A stretch of 64,000 nucleotides of DNA, from the NCBI GenBank assembly GCA_965200525.1, contig OZ241368.1, positions 6,820,001 to 6,884,000 of the forward strand, read 5' to 3'. Shown here piece by piece: positions 8,646 through 16,728 of this stretch (position 1 is the stretch's first letter; each line of letters starts with the position of its first letter). The notes beneath the pieces are model-generated. The model was not told the DNA's origin. It did not search any database and worked only from the letters and a program-made list of their open reading frames with translations. The DNA comes from JANNPJ01 sp965200525. Its GTDB lineage: Bacteria; Actinomycetota; Actinomycetes; Actinomycetales; Kineosporiaceae. The translations under genes and the position numbers were made by a program.

Positions 8646-8811
8646 GCGGACCTCCTCGATATGTAGGTAGGCCGGCAGGTCGGGCCTCGTCAGGGCGACG
8701 AGATCACTGCCGGCGATCAATCTTGTGCCCGATCACCCTACCCGGCTGCCGGGGCTGCGCCGACCCGCGCGTCGGCGCGAGCGTCGACCCGGCCGCCGGG
8801 TCCGGTCGTGC

Positions 8812-8829
8812 GATGATCCCACGGTGCTG
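8812..8829 (+). promoter_or_regulatory. Leaderless-type -10 for the ferritin-like lipoprotein gene
   Basis: GATGAT (8812-8817) is followed by exactly six bases and GTG 8824, with no Shine-Dalgarno. The spacing matches other genes in this window and supports GTG 8824 as both transcription and translation start. Confidence 0.45.
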
Positions 8830-10032
8830 ATGCGGTCGCTCGATCCGGACAATTCTGAGCCCGCGTTCTCCTCGCCGGCCGGGCCGGGCCGGCGGGGCGT
8901 ACTGGGGGCCGCTCTGGGGCTGGCTCTGATCGGCGGCCTGAGCGCCTGCACCGACACCGTGCCGCCGGCCCCGGAGCCGCTCAGCGCCGACGAGGTGGCG
9001 GTGAACCGCACCGTCGTGACCGCTCGCCGGCTGCGGGCCGACGCCCTGGCCCTAGCCGCGGCTCATCCCTCGTTGGGCACCGTGCTGCACCGGGTCGCGG
9101 CCGTGCACGAGGCTCACCTGACCGCGCTCGGCGCCGCCGCCGGCCCGGCGAGCACGCCGTCCCCGTCGTCACCGTCCCCGTCCTCACCGTCCCCGTCTGC
9201 GTCCGCCACCGCGGTGCCGCTCACGCCCACCCAGCTGGCCAAGGCCGAACGCACCGCCGCCCGGACGGCGCTGCGCGACGGCGAGGCCGCCGATCCGGCG
9301 TTCGCCGTGCTGCTGTGCCGGATCGCCGCCGGCCGGGCCACCAACACCGACGTCGTCACCACCGCGCTGGGCCATGCCCTCCCCGGTCCGCTGACCCCGG
9401 CCGCAGCGGCGACCGGCTCCGGGCCGACCGCCCCGCCCACCGGTGGCGCCGGCCCCACTCCGACCGGCAGCACCACCTCGACCGATTCCGCCGCCTCCGG
9501 CACTTCGACCGGCGCTTCGACCGGCACGCCCACCGGCAGCCCGTCGGCGCAGGACCCGCAGAGCCCGGCCCTGACCTCGATCAACCGGCTGCTCGCGGGC
9601 CAGTACGCGGCGGTCTACGTGTACCCGCTGATCGTGGCCCGGGTCGACGACACGCGCCGGGCCCAGGCCCGCACGCTCTGGCAGAACCACCGCAACGACC
9701 GCGACCGGCTCACCGAGTACGTCCTGGCCCTGGGGGGCCGGCCGGCCACGCCCGGCGCCGCCTACGAGATCAGCACGCCGCCGGTCACGGTGGCCCGCGC
9801 GGTGGCGCTGGCGGCCCGGGTCGAGGGCAGCCTGGCCGCGCTGGCCGCCGACGTCGTGGCCGCGGCCACCGGGGCCGACCGGGCCCTGGGGGCCGACGCC
9901 CTGGTCGAGGCCGCCCGCCGCACGGCCGGTTGGACCGGCCGGCCGGTGGCCCTGCCCGGTCTCAGCCCGAACCCGACCGGTACCGCGAGCCCCGGCACCA
10001 CCGTCACGCCCGGTCCGACCGCCTCGACCTGA
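8824..10032 (+). CDS. Tat-type lipoprotein with ferritin-like DUF4439 domain
   Basis: A 402-residue exported protein of unknown function. A twin-Arg GPGRRGVLGAALGLALIGGLSAC region gives a Tat-like signal with an L-S-A-C lipobox, so it is predicted to be lipid-anchored outside the membrane. Residues about 50-110 and 135-190 are helical and Ala-rich, separated by Ser/Pro and later Thr/Gly/Ser linkers (cell-wall-spanning-type low complexity). The C-terminal about 145 residues (AGQYAAVYVYPLIVARVDD, HRNDRDRLTEYVLALGG) match the DUF4439 ferritin-like helical bundle often encoded divergently from rimP in actinobacteria. GTG 8824 is preferred over ATG 8830 on the leaderless spacing. Metal binding is unproven. 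Confidence 0.82.
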   Translation: MLMRSLDPDNSEPAFSSPAGPGRRGVLGAALGLALIGGLSACTDTVPPAPEPLSADEVAVNRTVVTARRLRADALALAAAHPSLGTVLHRVAAVHEAHLTALGAAAGPASTPSPSSPSPSSPSPSASATAVPLTPTQLAKAERTAARTALRDGEAADPAFAVLLCRIAAGRATNTDVVTTALGHALPGPLTPAAAATGSGPTAPPTGGAGPTPTGSTTSTDSAASGTSTGASTGTPTGSPSAQDPQSPALTSINRLLAGQYAAVYVYPLIVARVDDTRRAQARTLWQNHRNDRDRLTEYVLALGGRPATPGAAYEISTPPVTVARAVALAARVEGSLAALAADVVAAATGADRALGADALVEAARRTAGWTGRPVALPGLSPNPTGTASPGTTVTPGPTAST

Positions 10033-10079
10033 CCCGCCTCGACCTGAGCCGGACCGACCTCAGCCGGACCGACGAGAAC

Positions 10080-10808
10080 TTAAGCGTTCCAGTCGTCCAC
10101 GAGGGTCAGCACGTCGAGCAGCCGGTGCGCCACGCCGTCCGGCGTCACGTCGACCGGCACCTGCTGGTCGGCCGGGATCTCGCTGTGCGGCACCAGCACC
10201 GCCCGCATGCCGGCCCGCTGCGAGCCGTGCACGTCCTCGTAGGGCCGGTCGCCGACGTAGACGCAGGCGGCGGGGTCGCTCACGCCGACCGCGGCCTTCG
10301 CCGCCCCGAACGCCTCCGGGTGCGGCTTCACCCAGGGAATCTCCGAGCTGTAGACGTCGCCGTCGATGAGGGCCAACACGCCGTCCCGTTCGAAGACCCG
10401 CCGGTGGTAGTCCCGCGACCAGATCGTGTTGCTCAGGACGCCGACCCGCAGCCCGCGCTCGCGCAGGGCACTGAACAGCGGCAGCACGTCCGGGTCGATG
10501 TAGGTGTGCGGTTCCCAGAACTCCTCGTAGGCGGTCTGCGCCGCCGGGTGCCCGGGGTGATCGGTGCTCACCCCGACCGCCTCGAAGACGTCGGTCAACC
10601 GGGCGCTGGCCCCGGTGCGGGCCAGCCGGGCCCACGACTCCTTCTCGGCCGCCAGCATCCGGACCGCCAGCTCGGCCCCGCCGTCCGGGAAGTCGTCGGG
10701 GTGGTCACGGGTGTAGTGCTCGGCGTAGACCTGCCACTGCTGGCTGAGGTCGATGGTGTGCCAGGGCGTCAGCGTGCCGCCCCAGTCGAAGATCACGGCC
10801 TCGATCAC
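10080..10808 (-). CDS. HAD-superfamily hydrolase (subfamily IA)
   Basis: A 242-residue cytosolic HAD-fold protein, probably acting on a small phosphorylated compound; substrate unknown. Motif I is VIFDWGGTLTPWH. The position usually held by the second Asp (DxD) is Gly, a variant seen in some HAD-IA proteins that makes plain phosphatase chemistry uncertain. Motif II is VGVLSNTIWS, motif III is the Lys in WVKPHPEAFGAA, and motif IV is CVYVGDRPYEDVHGSQRAG. It is 4 bases downstream of the small conserved gene and is the last gene of the proS operon. Confidence 0.88.
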   Translation of the reverse strand: MIEAVIFDWGGTLTPWHTIDLSQQWQVYAEHYTRDHPDDFPDGGAELAVRMLAAEKESWARLARTGASARLTDVFEAVGVSTDHPGHPAAQTAYEEFWEPHTYIDPDVLPLFSALRERGLRVGVLSNTIWSRDYHRRVFERDGVLALIDGDVYSSEIPWVKPHPEAFGAAKAAVGVSDPAACVYVGDRPYEDVHGSQRAGMRAVLVPHSEIPADQQVPVDVTPDGVAHRLLDVLTLVDDWNA

Positions 10809-10812
10809 GGTT

Positions 10813-11208
10813 CTACTCCCCCAGAATCTTCAGCAGGGCCCGGGCGTAGGCGGACTCGGCGTCGCCGTCCACCTCCCGGTGCTCCCCGTCCACGTCGACC
10901 ACCACGGCAAAGCCGCCGGTGACCGCCTCCAGCCGGACGAACCGCTCGTCCAGCAGCTCCCGCAGCTGACCCTCCCGCGGCATCCAGACCACCTGATCGT
11001 GATCGAGGCTGTCCAGGGCCCACTCGGTGGTGCCGTTGAACCCGATGACCTGGCCACCGGGCGCGTCCTGGATCTCGATCACCATGTTGCTGACCACGAA
11101 GACCTCGTCGTCCATGCCCCGGTCGGGCACGACGAACCGGTCGCCCGGCTGCGGGATCCAGGCCAGGCCGGCCGCCCGCAGGCCCCGGGCCAGCTCCAGC
11201 CCGATCAT
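10813..11208 (-). CDS. Conserved actinobacterial protein of unknown function
   Basis: A 131-residue acidic protein (MIGLELARGLRAAGLAW, DRFVVPDRGMDDEVFVVSN, NGTTEWALDSL, LRELLDERFVRLEAV). It resembles a family seen beside proS or HAD genes in actinobacteria and often labelled pilus assembly protein CpaE in databases; nothing in this sequence (no P-loop, no receiver domain) supports that name. It ends in a long helix ending ARALLKILGE. It lies 16 bases downstream of proS and 4 bases upstream of the HAD gene, so it is cotranscribed with both. Confidence 0.75.
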   Translation of the reverse strand: MIGLELARGLRAAGLAWIPQPGDRFVVPDRGMDDEVFVVSNMVIEIQDAPGGQVIGFNGTTEWALDSLDHDQVVWMPREGQLRELLDERFVRLEAVTGGFAVVVDVDGEHREVDGDAESAYARALLKILGE

Positions 11209-11224
11209 CGGCTCACCTTCGACG

Positions 11225-13009
11225 TCACCCCTGGACCAGAGCCGTCAGTCGCTTGACCGCCTCGCCGACAGGTACCAGCTCGGCCTCGCCGGAGCGGCGA
11301 TCACGGATCTCGACCGTGCCGTCGAGCAGGCCCTTGCCCACGATCAGCCAGGTCGGGACGCCGATCAGCTCGGCATCCTTGAACTTGATCCCGGGCGAGA
11401 CCTTGGGCCGGTCGTCGTACAGCACCCGCACCCCGGTCGCCTGCAGCTCGCCCGCCAGCCGCCCGGCCGTCTCGAAGACCACCGGGTCCTTGCCGGTGGC
11501 GACCAGGTGCACGTCGGCCGGCGACACCTCGCGGGGCCAGATCAACCCGTTCTCGTCGTGGTTGGCCTCGGCGATCGCGGCCATCGCCCGGGACACGCCG
11601 ATCCCGTACGAGCCCATGGTCACGGTGACCAGCTTGCCGTTCTGGTCGAGCACCTTGAGGCCGAGCGCGTCGGCGTACTTGCGGCCGAGCTGGAAGATGT
11701 GGCCGATCTCCAGACCGCGGGCGATCGTGAGCTCGCCGCCGTCGCAGTTCGGGCAGGGATCACCGGCCCGCACGTCGGCCGCCTCGATCGTGCCGTCGCC
11801 GACGAAGTCGCGCCCGGCGACCAGGTCGAACACGTGCCGGCCGGGCTCGTTGGCCCCGGTGATCCAGGCGGTGCCGTCGACCACCCGGGGGTCGAGCAGG
11901 TACCGGATGCCGGACGCCGAGTCGGCGCCCAGCGCGGCCGGCCCGATGTAGCCCTTGACCAGAGCCGGGTAGCGGGCGAAGTCGGCCTCGGTGAAGGCGT
12001 CGACCTCGGCCGGCGCGGCGGCCGCCTCGAGCCGTTTGACGTCGACCTCGCGGTCGCCGGGCAGCCCGATCGCCAGCGCCTCGCGCCACTCGCCGGGGTG
12101 CTCGGCGTCGGCCGGGTGGACCAGCGTGACGATGACGTTCTTCAGCGTGTCGGCGCCGGTCCAGGGCCGGTCCGGCCGGGGGAACCGCTCGTTGGCCACC
12201 GCGACCAGGGTGTCGATGGTCGGCGTGTCCGGGGTGTCCTCGGCGTGGGCCAGGTTGGCGCCGTCCCAGCTGATCGCGGCCGGCACCGGCGTGGTCACGG
12301 CCTCGGTGTTGGCCGCGTAGTCGCACTTGGTGCACCGGACGAAGGTGTCCTCGCCGATCGGCGTGGGGTGCAGGAACTCCTCGCTGCGGCTACCGCCCAT
12401 CGCCCCGGACATGGCCGAGACGATGACGTAGTCGAGGCCGAGGCGCTCGAACGTCTTGATGTAGGCCTCACGGTGCCGCTCGTACGACTTGGCCAGCCCG
12501 GCGTCGTCGATGTCGAACGAGTAGGAGTCCTTCATCACGAACTCGCGCCCGCGCAGCAGGCCGGCCCGGGGCCGGGCCTCGTCGCGGTACTTGGTCTGGA
12601 TCTGGTAGAGCGAGACCGGCAGGTCCTTGTACGACGAGTACAGGTCCTTGACCAGGAGGGTGAACATCTCCTCGTGGGTGGGCCCGAGCAGGTAGTCGTT
12701 GCCGCGGCGGTCCTTGAGCCGGAAGATGTTGGGGCCGTACTCGGTCCAGCGACCGGTGGTCTCGTAGGGCTCGCGGGGCAGCAGGGCCGGGAAGTGCACC
12801 TCCTGGAAGCCGGCCTCGTCCATCTCCTCGCGGACGATGTTCTCCACGTTCCGGTAGGTCAGGTAGCCGATCGGCAGCCAGGAGAAGATCCCGGGCGCGG
12901 CCCGGCGCAGGTACCCGGCCCGAACCAGCAACCGGTGTCCCGGGCTCTCTGCGTCCGCCGGGTCCTCGCGAAGGGTCCGCAGGAACAACGACGACATCCG
13001 CAGCAACAC
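11225..13009 (-). CDS. proS: Prolyl-tRNA synthetase (bacterial type)
   Basis: Class-II aminoacyl-tRNA synthetase that charges tRNA-Pro. 594 residues, the length expected for the bacterial form with an inserted editing (INS/YbaK-like) domain between motifs 2 and 3. The start RMSSLFLRTLREDPADAES is canonical, motif 1 lies around GIFSWLPIGYLTYRNVENI, motif 2 around TKYRDEARPRAGLLRGREF, and motif 3 around TVTMGSYGIGVSRAMAAI. The GTG start at 13009 has GGAGG 8 bases upstream. Divergent from the thioesterase gene; first gene of a three-gene operon with the small conserved protein and the HAD hydrolase. Confidence 0.97.
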   Translation of the reverse strand: MLLRMSSLFLRTLREDPADAESPGHRLLVRAGYLRRAAPGIFSWLPIGYLTYRNVENIVREEMDEAGFQEVHFPALLPREPYETTGRWTEYGPNIFRLKDRRGNDYLLGPTHEEMFTLLVKDLYSSYKDLPVSLYQIQTKYRDEARPRAGLLRGREFVMKDSYSFDIDDAGLAKSYERHREAYIKTFERLGLDYVIVSAMSGAMGGSRSEEFLHPTPIGEDTFVRCTKCDYAANTEAVTTPVPAAISWDGANLAHAEDTPDTPTIDTLVAVANERFPRPDRPWTGADTLKNVIVTLVHPADAEHPGEWREALAIGLPGDREVDVKRLEAAAAPAEVDAFTEADFARYPALVKGYIGPAALGADSASGIRYLLDPRVVDGTAWITGANEPGRHVFDLVAGRDFVGDGTIEAADVRAGDPCPNCDGGELTIARGLEIGHIFQLGRKYADALGLKVLDQNGKLVTVTMGSYGIGVSRAMAAIAEANHDENGLIWPREVSPADVHLVATGKDPVVFETAGRLAGELQATGVRVLYDDRPKVSPGIKFKDAELIGVPTWLIVGKGLLDGTVEIRDRRSGEAELVPVGEAVKRLTALVQG

Positions 13010-13085
13010 TGAAATCCTCCAGATATGGGGCCACCCGGCTCGGGCCGGGCGATGCCGAGGGCTCGAAATCCCTCAACGGCTGAGA

Positions 13086-13120
13086 ATATCCCGCTCAGCT
13101 GCACCCGTTCACCGGGATAT
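13086..13120. promoter_or_regulatory. Inverted repeat in the proS/thioesterase divergent promoter region
   Basis: ATATCCCG (13086-13093) and CGGGATAT (13113-13120) are perfect complements 19 bases apart in a 138-base divergent intergenic region. AT-containing palindromes are rare in this GC-rich DNA, so this may be an operator or a folded leader element. No T-box features were recognised. Confidence 0.35.
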
Positions 13121-13147
13121 CGGCCGCGACATGCCAGCATCGGCGCA

Positions 13148-13582
13148 ATGACGACGAACTCGCCGCCGCCGGGCCGGGCCGACTTCCCGGTGCTGCGGTC
13201 GATCACCACCCGTTGGGCCGACAACGACGTCTACGGGCATGTCAACAACGTCGTCTACTACGCGTTCTTCGACACCGCGGTCAACGGCTGGCTGATCGAG
13301 GCCACCGGCACCGACATCCGCGACCTGCCGGCCATCGGCCTGGTCGCTGAGACGTCCTGCCGGTTCCTGGCCCCGCTCAGCTTTCCCGAGCCCGTGGTCG
13401 CCGGCCTGGCCCTCCACCGCCTGGGCACCACCAGCGTGATCTACCGAGTCGCCCTCTTCCGGGCCGACGAAGACACCCCCGCCGCCCTCGGGCGCTTCGT
13501 CCATGTCTACGTCGACCGCACCACCCGCACCCCCACCCCTGTCCCGGCCCCCATCCGCGCGGCCCTCACCCAGCTGACTTGA
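13148..13582 (+). CDS. Hotdog-fold acyl-CoA thioesterase, 4HBT type
   Basis: A 144-residue single-hotdog protein. The motif TTRWADNDVYGHVNNVVYYAFFD is the classical 4-hydroxybenzoyl-CoA thioesterase signature, with the catalytic Asp in WADNDVYGHVNN. It probably hydrolyses a medium or aromatic acyl-CoA; the substrate cannot be told from sequence. ATG 13148 is chosen because conservation begins shortly after; CAGCAT lies 7 bases upstream, so the mRNA may be nearly leaderless. Its stop codon abuts the large inverted repeat at 13583. Confidence 0.88.
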   Translation: MTTNSPPPGRADFPVLRSITTRWADNDVYGHVNNVVYYAFFDTAVNGWLIEATGTDIRDLPAIGLVAETSCRFLAPLSFPEPVVAGLALHRLGTTSVIYRVALFRADEDTPAALGRFVHVYVDRTTRTPTPVPAPIRAALTQLT

Positions 13583-13659
13583 GGCCACCACAGCACGCAG
13601 AAGTCGCGTTTCCGGCCCGACGAGGTCTTATCCACTGGCTTCTGCGTGCTCTGGTGGCC
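13583..13659. repeat. 21-bp-arm palindromic repeat element
   Basis: Left arm 13583-13603 (GGCCACCACAGCACGCAGAA then G) and right arm 13639-13659 pair at 20 of 21 positions around a 35-base loop. A third, partial copy (GACCACCGCAGCACGCAGA, 14542-14560) lies at the 3' end of the downstream DUF559 gene. The arms start right after the thioesterase stop, so the hairpin may also end that transcript. The duplicated arm sequence suggests a REP-like mobile palindrome. Confidence 0.7.
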
Positions 13660-13670
13660 GCTGTGGATAA
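13628..13670. other. Two DnaA-box-like 9-mers in inverted orientation
   Basis: TTATCCACT (13628-13636, 8 of 9 to TTATCCACA) and TGTGGATAA (13662-13670, exact complement of TTATCCACA) flank the right arm of the palindromic repeat. Two boxes are too few to call an origin. They could bind DnaA or be coincidental. Confidence 0.3.
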
Positions 13671-13709
13671 CTTCGAGGGCCTTCGACCGATCTGGGCCAG
13701 GGTTGGCCG

Positions 13710-14596
13710 GTGGCGCAGAACCCGATCGAGGTACTCACCCGCCTGGGTGGGACCGCTACGTTCGCGGAGATTCTCGGCCACACCAGCCGTCGAGCCCTGC
13801 GACAGGCGGTGGCGCGCGGCGAGATCGAGCACCTGTCGAAGGGCGTGTACGGGCTGCCCACGGCCCTCGGGATGCAGAAGGCCGCAGCGGCAATGCACGG
13901 AGTCATCTCTCATCAGAGCGCCGCTCGCTACTGGCCGATGGACTCGCTCTTTCCGGCTTCGTCCCTGCACGTCACCGTCGCGCGCAACGTCCGACCGGTT
14001 CCGCGCCGGGGGTGGTGGTGCACTACGCGAACCAGGACGACGTCGAAGTCACCTCACCGCTGCTGACCGTTCTCGACTGCGCCCGCACCCTCCCGTTCCG
14101 GGAAGGCCTGGCTATCGCCGACTCCGCTCTGCGGCGGGATCTGATCGACCTGGACCACCTGGTGGAAGCGGCGCACCGGCTCCGCGGAGCCGGTCGGAAG
14201 CGGGCCCTGCGCGTGGCCGAGCACGCCGATCCGCGGCCGGCGAATCCTTTCGAGAGCGCCCTGCGGGCCGTCGTGATCGAAGCCGGGCTGACCGGATTCG
14301 TCCCGCAGCTGGTGATCCCGGGCTGCCAGCCTCAGATCAGGGTCGATCTCGGGGACCCGGAACGGAAGATTGTCCTGGAGGCGGACAGCTTCGCCTATCA
14401 CGGCAGCCCTCAGGCCCTCGAGAAGGACTGCCGGCGATACGACGAACTGGTCTGCCGAGGCTGGCGCGTGCTCCGGTTCAGCTACTCGCACGTGATCGAC
14501 GACCAGGAGTGGACAAGAGACATCCTGCTCCGGACCTGCCGGACCACCGCAGCACGCAGACCCCCCCCGAAAATCGAGCGCGAAGGCCTGACCTGA
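13710..14596 (+). pseudogene. AbiEi-like N-domain plus DUF559 endonuclease-fold gene, frameshifted
   Basis: Two overlapping frames together give one protein of about 295 residues. The first frame (GTG 13710) encodes an AbiEi-type winged-helix N-domain (LTRLGGTATFAEILGHTSRR, GEIEHLSKGVYGLP) and then goes out of frame. The second carries on with VVVHYANQDDVEVTSPLLTV to a Vsr-like DUF559 domain (KIVLEADSFAYHGSPQALEKD, RRYDELVCRGWRVLRFSY). The switch lies at the run GGGGG 14008-14012; one extra G would restore the frame. It is therefore a recent frameshift, a sequencing error, or a -1 slippage site. CAGGGT six bases before the GTG fits a leaderless start. The last codons lie inside a copy of the flanking repeat. 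Confidence 0.8.
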
Positions 14597-14624
14597 GGCC
14601 TCTACGTGCGGGCGCGGCCCGGGA

Positions 14625-15473
14625 TCAGAACAGGATGGTGGCGTAGGTGCCGACGGTCTGGAAGCCGACCCGTTCGTAGGCCCGCACCGCGCGGGTGTTG
14701 TACCCGTTGACGTAGAGCGACACCAGCGGGGCGACCTCGCGCTGGACGATGTCGACCAGGGCCGCCATCGCGGGCGCGGCCAGCCCGCGGCCGCGGTAGC
14801 GTGGGTTCACCCATACGCCCTGGACCTGCACCGCTTCCGGGATCACCGAGCCCAACTCCGCCTTGAAGACCACGTGCGGGCCGCCGGCCTCGTCGATCCG
14901 GACGAACGAGCGGCCGGCCGCGACCAGCCCACTGACCTGGGCCCGGTAGACCGCACCACCGTCGGCGGCGATCGGCGAGTAGCCGACCTCCTCGGTGAAC
15001 ATGGCCACGCAGGCCGGTACCAGAAGCTCCAGTTCGGAGCCGCGACTGCGCCGCACCGCCGGGTCGGGGCGTACCAGGGGCGGGGTCGACATCGCCATCA
15101 GCGGCTGGTTGGCCCGGATGTCGCGGGCCGGGCCCCAGGAGTTCTGCAGGTACTGCCACAGCCCGAGCACGGCCGCGGCCGGCCCGACGATCGACGAGCA
15201 CTGCCGGCCGTTGCGACGGGCGCGGTGAGCGAACGCCTCGATCGCCGGTTCGGATGCCGACACCGGCACCAGGTTGGCTCCCGACCAGCAGGCCGAACGC
15301 ATCTCGCCGCCCTCGTACCAGCCCCAGATCTCCCCGCCGTGACGGCGCGGGTCGGCCTGCAGGGCCATCAGCCGGGCGGCCACGAACAGGTTCGCCACCG
15401 GATCGCGCGCGCACAAGACCAAGGCCTCGTCCACATCGTCCTTGGCCAGGACCTTCAACGCCGAGCGGAGCAC
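14625..15473 (-). CDS. GNAT acetyltransferase with DUF4081 domain (Rv2867c-like)
   Basis: A 282-residue protein: an N-terminal DUF4081 region (DEALVLCARDPVANLFVAARL, WGWYEGGEMRSACWSG) and a C-terminal GNAT domain with the acetyl-CoA loop GVWVNPRYRGRGLAAPAMAAL and terminal RAYERVGFQTVGTYATILF. This architecture and its position after ispG match M. tuberculosis Rv2867c. It probably N-acetylates an amine or protein; the substrate is not established. The GTG 15473 start has GAGGA about 8 bases upstream. It is the last gene of the dxr-rseP-ispG group, 58 bases after ispG. Confidence 0.87.
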   Translation of the reverse strand: MLRSALKVLAKDDVDEALVLCARDPVANLFVAARLMALQADPRRHGGEIWGWYEGGEMRSACWSGANLVPVSASEPAIEAFAHRARRNGRQCSSIVGPAAAVLGLWQYLQNSWGPARDIRANQPLMAMSTPPLVRPDPAVRRSRGSELELLVPACVAMFTEEVGYSPIAADGGAVYRAQVSGLVAAGRSFVRIDEAGGPHVVFKAELGSVIPEAVQVQGVWVNPRYRGRGLAAPAMAALVDIVQREVAPLVSLYVNGYNTRAVRAYERVGFQTVGTYATILF

Positions 15474-15531
15474 GAGCCAATCCTCACTCGCCGGCGCCGG
15501 TCAGGGCGGACGGCGCACCGATCCTCAGCGG

Positions 15532-16683
15532 TCAGCGGACGCTTACCTCGGGCGTGCCCGTCTCGGCATCCTCGCCCATTTCTTCAGCCATCCGCATGGC
15601 CTCTTCGATCAACGTCTCAACAATCTTCGACTCGGGCACGGTCTTGATCACCTGGCCGCGCACGAAGATCTGCCCCTTGCCGTTGCCGGAGGCGACCCCG
15701 AGGTCGGCCTCCCGGGCCTCGCCGGGACCGTTGACGACACAGCCCATGACCGCCACCCGCAGCGGCACCTCCATGCCCTCGAGGCCGGCGGTGACCTGCT
15801 CGGCCAGCGTGTACACGTCGACCTGAGCCCGCCCGCAGGACGGGCAGGACACGATCTCGAGCTTGCGCGGGCGCAGGTTGAGCGACTGCAGGATCTGGAT
15901 GCCGACCTTGACCTCCTCGACCGGCGGGGCGGACAGCGACACCCGGATGGTGTCACCGATGCCCTGGCCGAGCAGGTGCCCGAAGGCGACCGCCGACTTG
16001 ATCGTGCCCTGGAAGGCGGGGCCGGCCTCGGTCACGCCGAGGTGCAACGGCCAGTCGCCCCGCTCGGCCAGCATCTCGTAGGCCCGCACCATGACCACCG
16101 GGTCGTTGTGTTTGACCGAGATCTTGAAGTCGTGGAAGTCGTGCTCCTCGAACAGCGAGGCCTCCCAGACGGCCGACTCGACCAGCGCCTCCGGCGTGGC
16201 CTTGCCGTACTTGGCCAGGATCCGCTTGTCCAGCGAGCCGGCGTTCACCCCGATCCGGATCGACACGCCGGCGTCCTTGGCCGCCCGGGCGATCTGCTTG
16301 ACCTGGTCGTCGAACTGCCGGATGTTGCCCGGGTTGACCCGGACCGCGGCGCAGCCGGCGTCGATCGCGGCGTAGACGTACTTCGGCTGGAAGTGGATGT
16401 CGGCGATCACCGGGAGGTTCGACTTCTTGGCGATGGCCGGCAGCGCGTCGGCGTCGTCCTGGCTCGGGCAGGCGACCCGGACGATGTCGCACCCGGCCGC
16501 CGTCAGCGCCGCGATCTGCTGCAGGGTGGCGTTCACGTCGGAGGTCAGCGTGGTCGTCATGGACTGGACGGAGACCGGCGCGTCACCACCGACGGCCACC
16601 TTGCCCACCTGGATCTTGCGGGTCTTCCGGCGCGGGTTCAGCACCGGGGGTGGAGGCATGGGCAGACCGAGGTTGACGCTCAT
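15532..16683 (-). CDS. ispG: 4-hydroxy-3-methylbut-2-enyl diphosphate synthase IspG (GcpE)
   Basis: Sixth enzyme of the MEP isoprenoid pathway, converting MEcPP to HMBPP with a [4Fe-4S] cluster. The 383-residue protein has the family start (RRKTRKIQVGKVAVGGDAPV, VQSMTTTLTSDVNATLQQI) of a TIM-barrel domain and C-terminal cluster ligands in IVSCPSCGRAQVD and VMGCVVNGPGEAREADLG (three Cys plus Glu). It is 45 bases downstream of rseP in the conserved dxr-rseP-ispG order, so two MEP enzymes are co-encoded. Confidence 0.97.
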   Translation of the reverse strand: MSVNLGLPMPPPPVLNPRRKTRKIQVGKVAVGGDAPVSVQSMTTTLTSDVNATLQQIAALTAAGCDIVRVACPSQDDADALPAIAKKSNLPVIADIHFQPKYVYAAIDAGCAAVRVNPGNIRQFDDQVKQIARAAKDAGVSIRIGVNAGSLDKRILAKYGKATPEALVESAVWEASLFEEHDFHDFKISVKHNDPVVMVRAYEMLAERGDWPLHLGVTEAGPAFQGTIKSAVAFGHLLGQGIGDTIRVSLSAPPVEEVKVGIQILQSLNLRPRKLEIVSCPSCGRAQVDVYTLAEQVTAGLEGMEVPLRVAVMGCVVNGPGEAREADLGVASGNGKGQIFVRGQVIKTVPESKIVETLIEEAMRMAEEMGEDAETGTPEVSVR

Positions 16684-16728
16684 GTAACTAGTGTCCTCCG
16701 AGGACTTCGTTCGACCACAGCCGGGGGC

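Noticed and set aside
10030..10079. Terminator in the GCCTCGACCTGA / AGCCGGACCGAC repeats
   Set aside because: The units are direct, not inverted; no stable hairpin between these convergent genes was evident.
11027..13012. Plus-strand 661-codon frame opposite proS
   Set aside because: Exact antisense of proS, with Val/Gly/Asp-rich shadow composition.
13010..13147. T-box leader for proS
   Set aside because: No T-box sequence, specifier loop or terminator/antiterminator pair was found; only a short palindrome.
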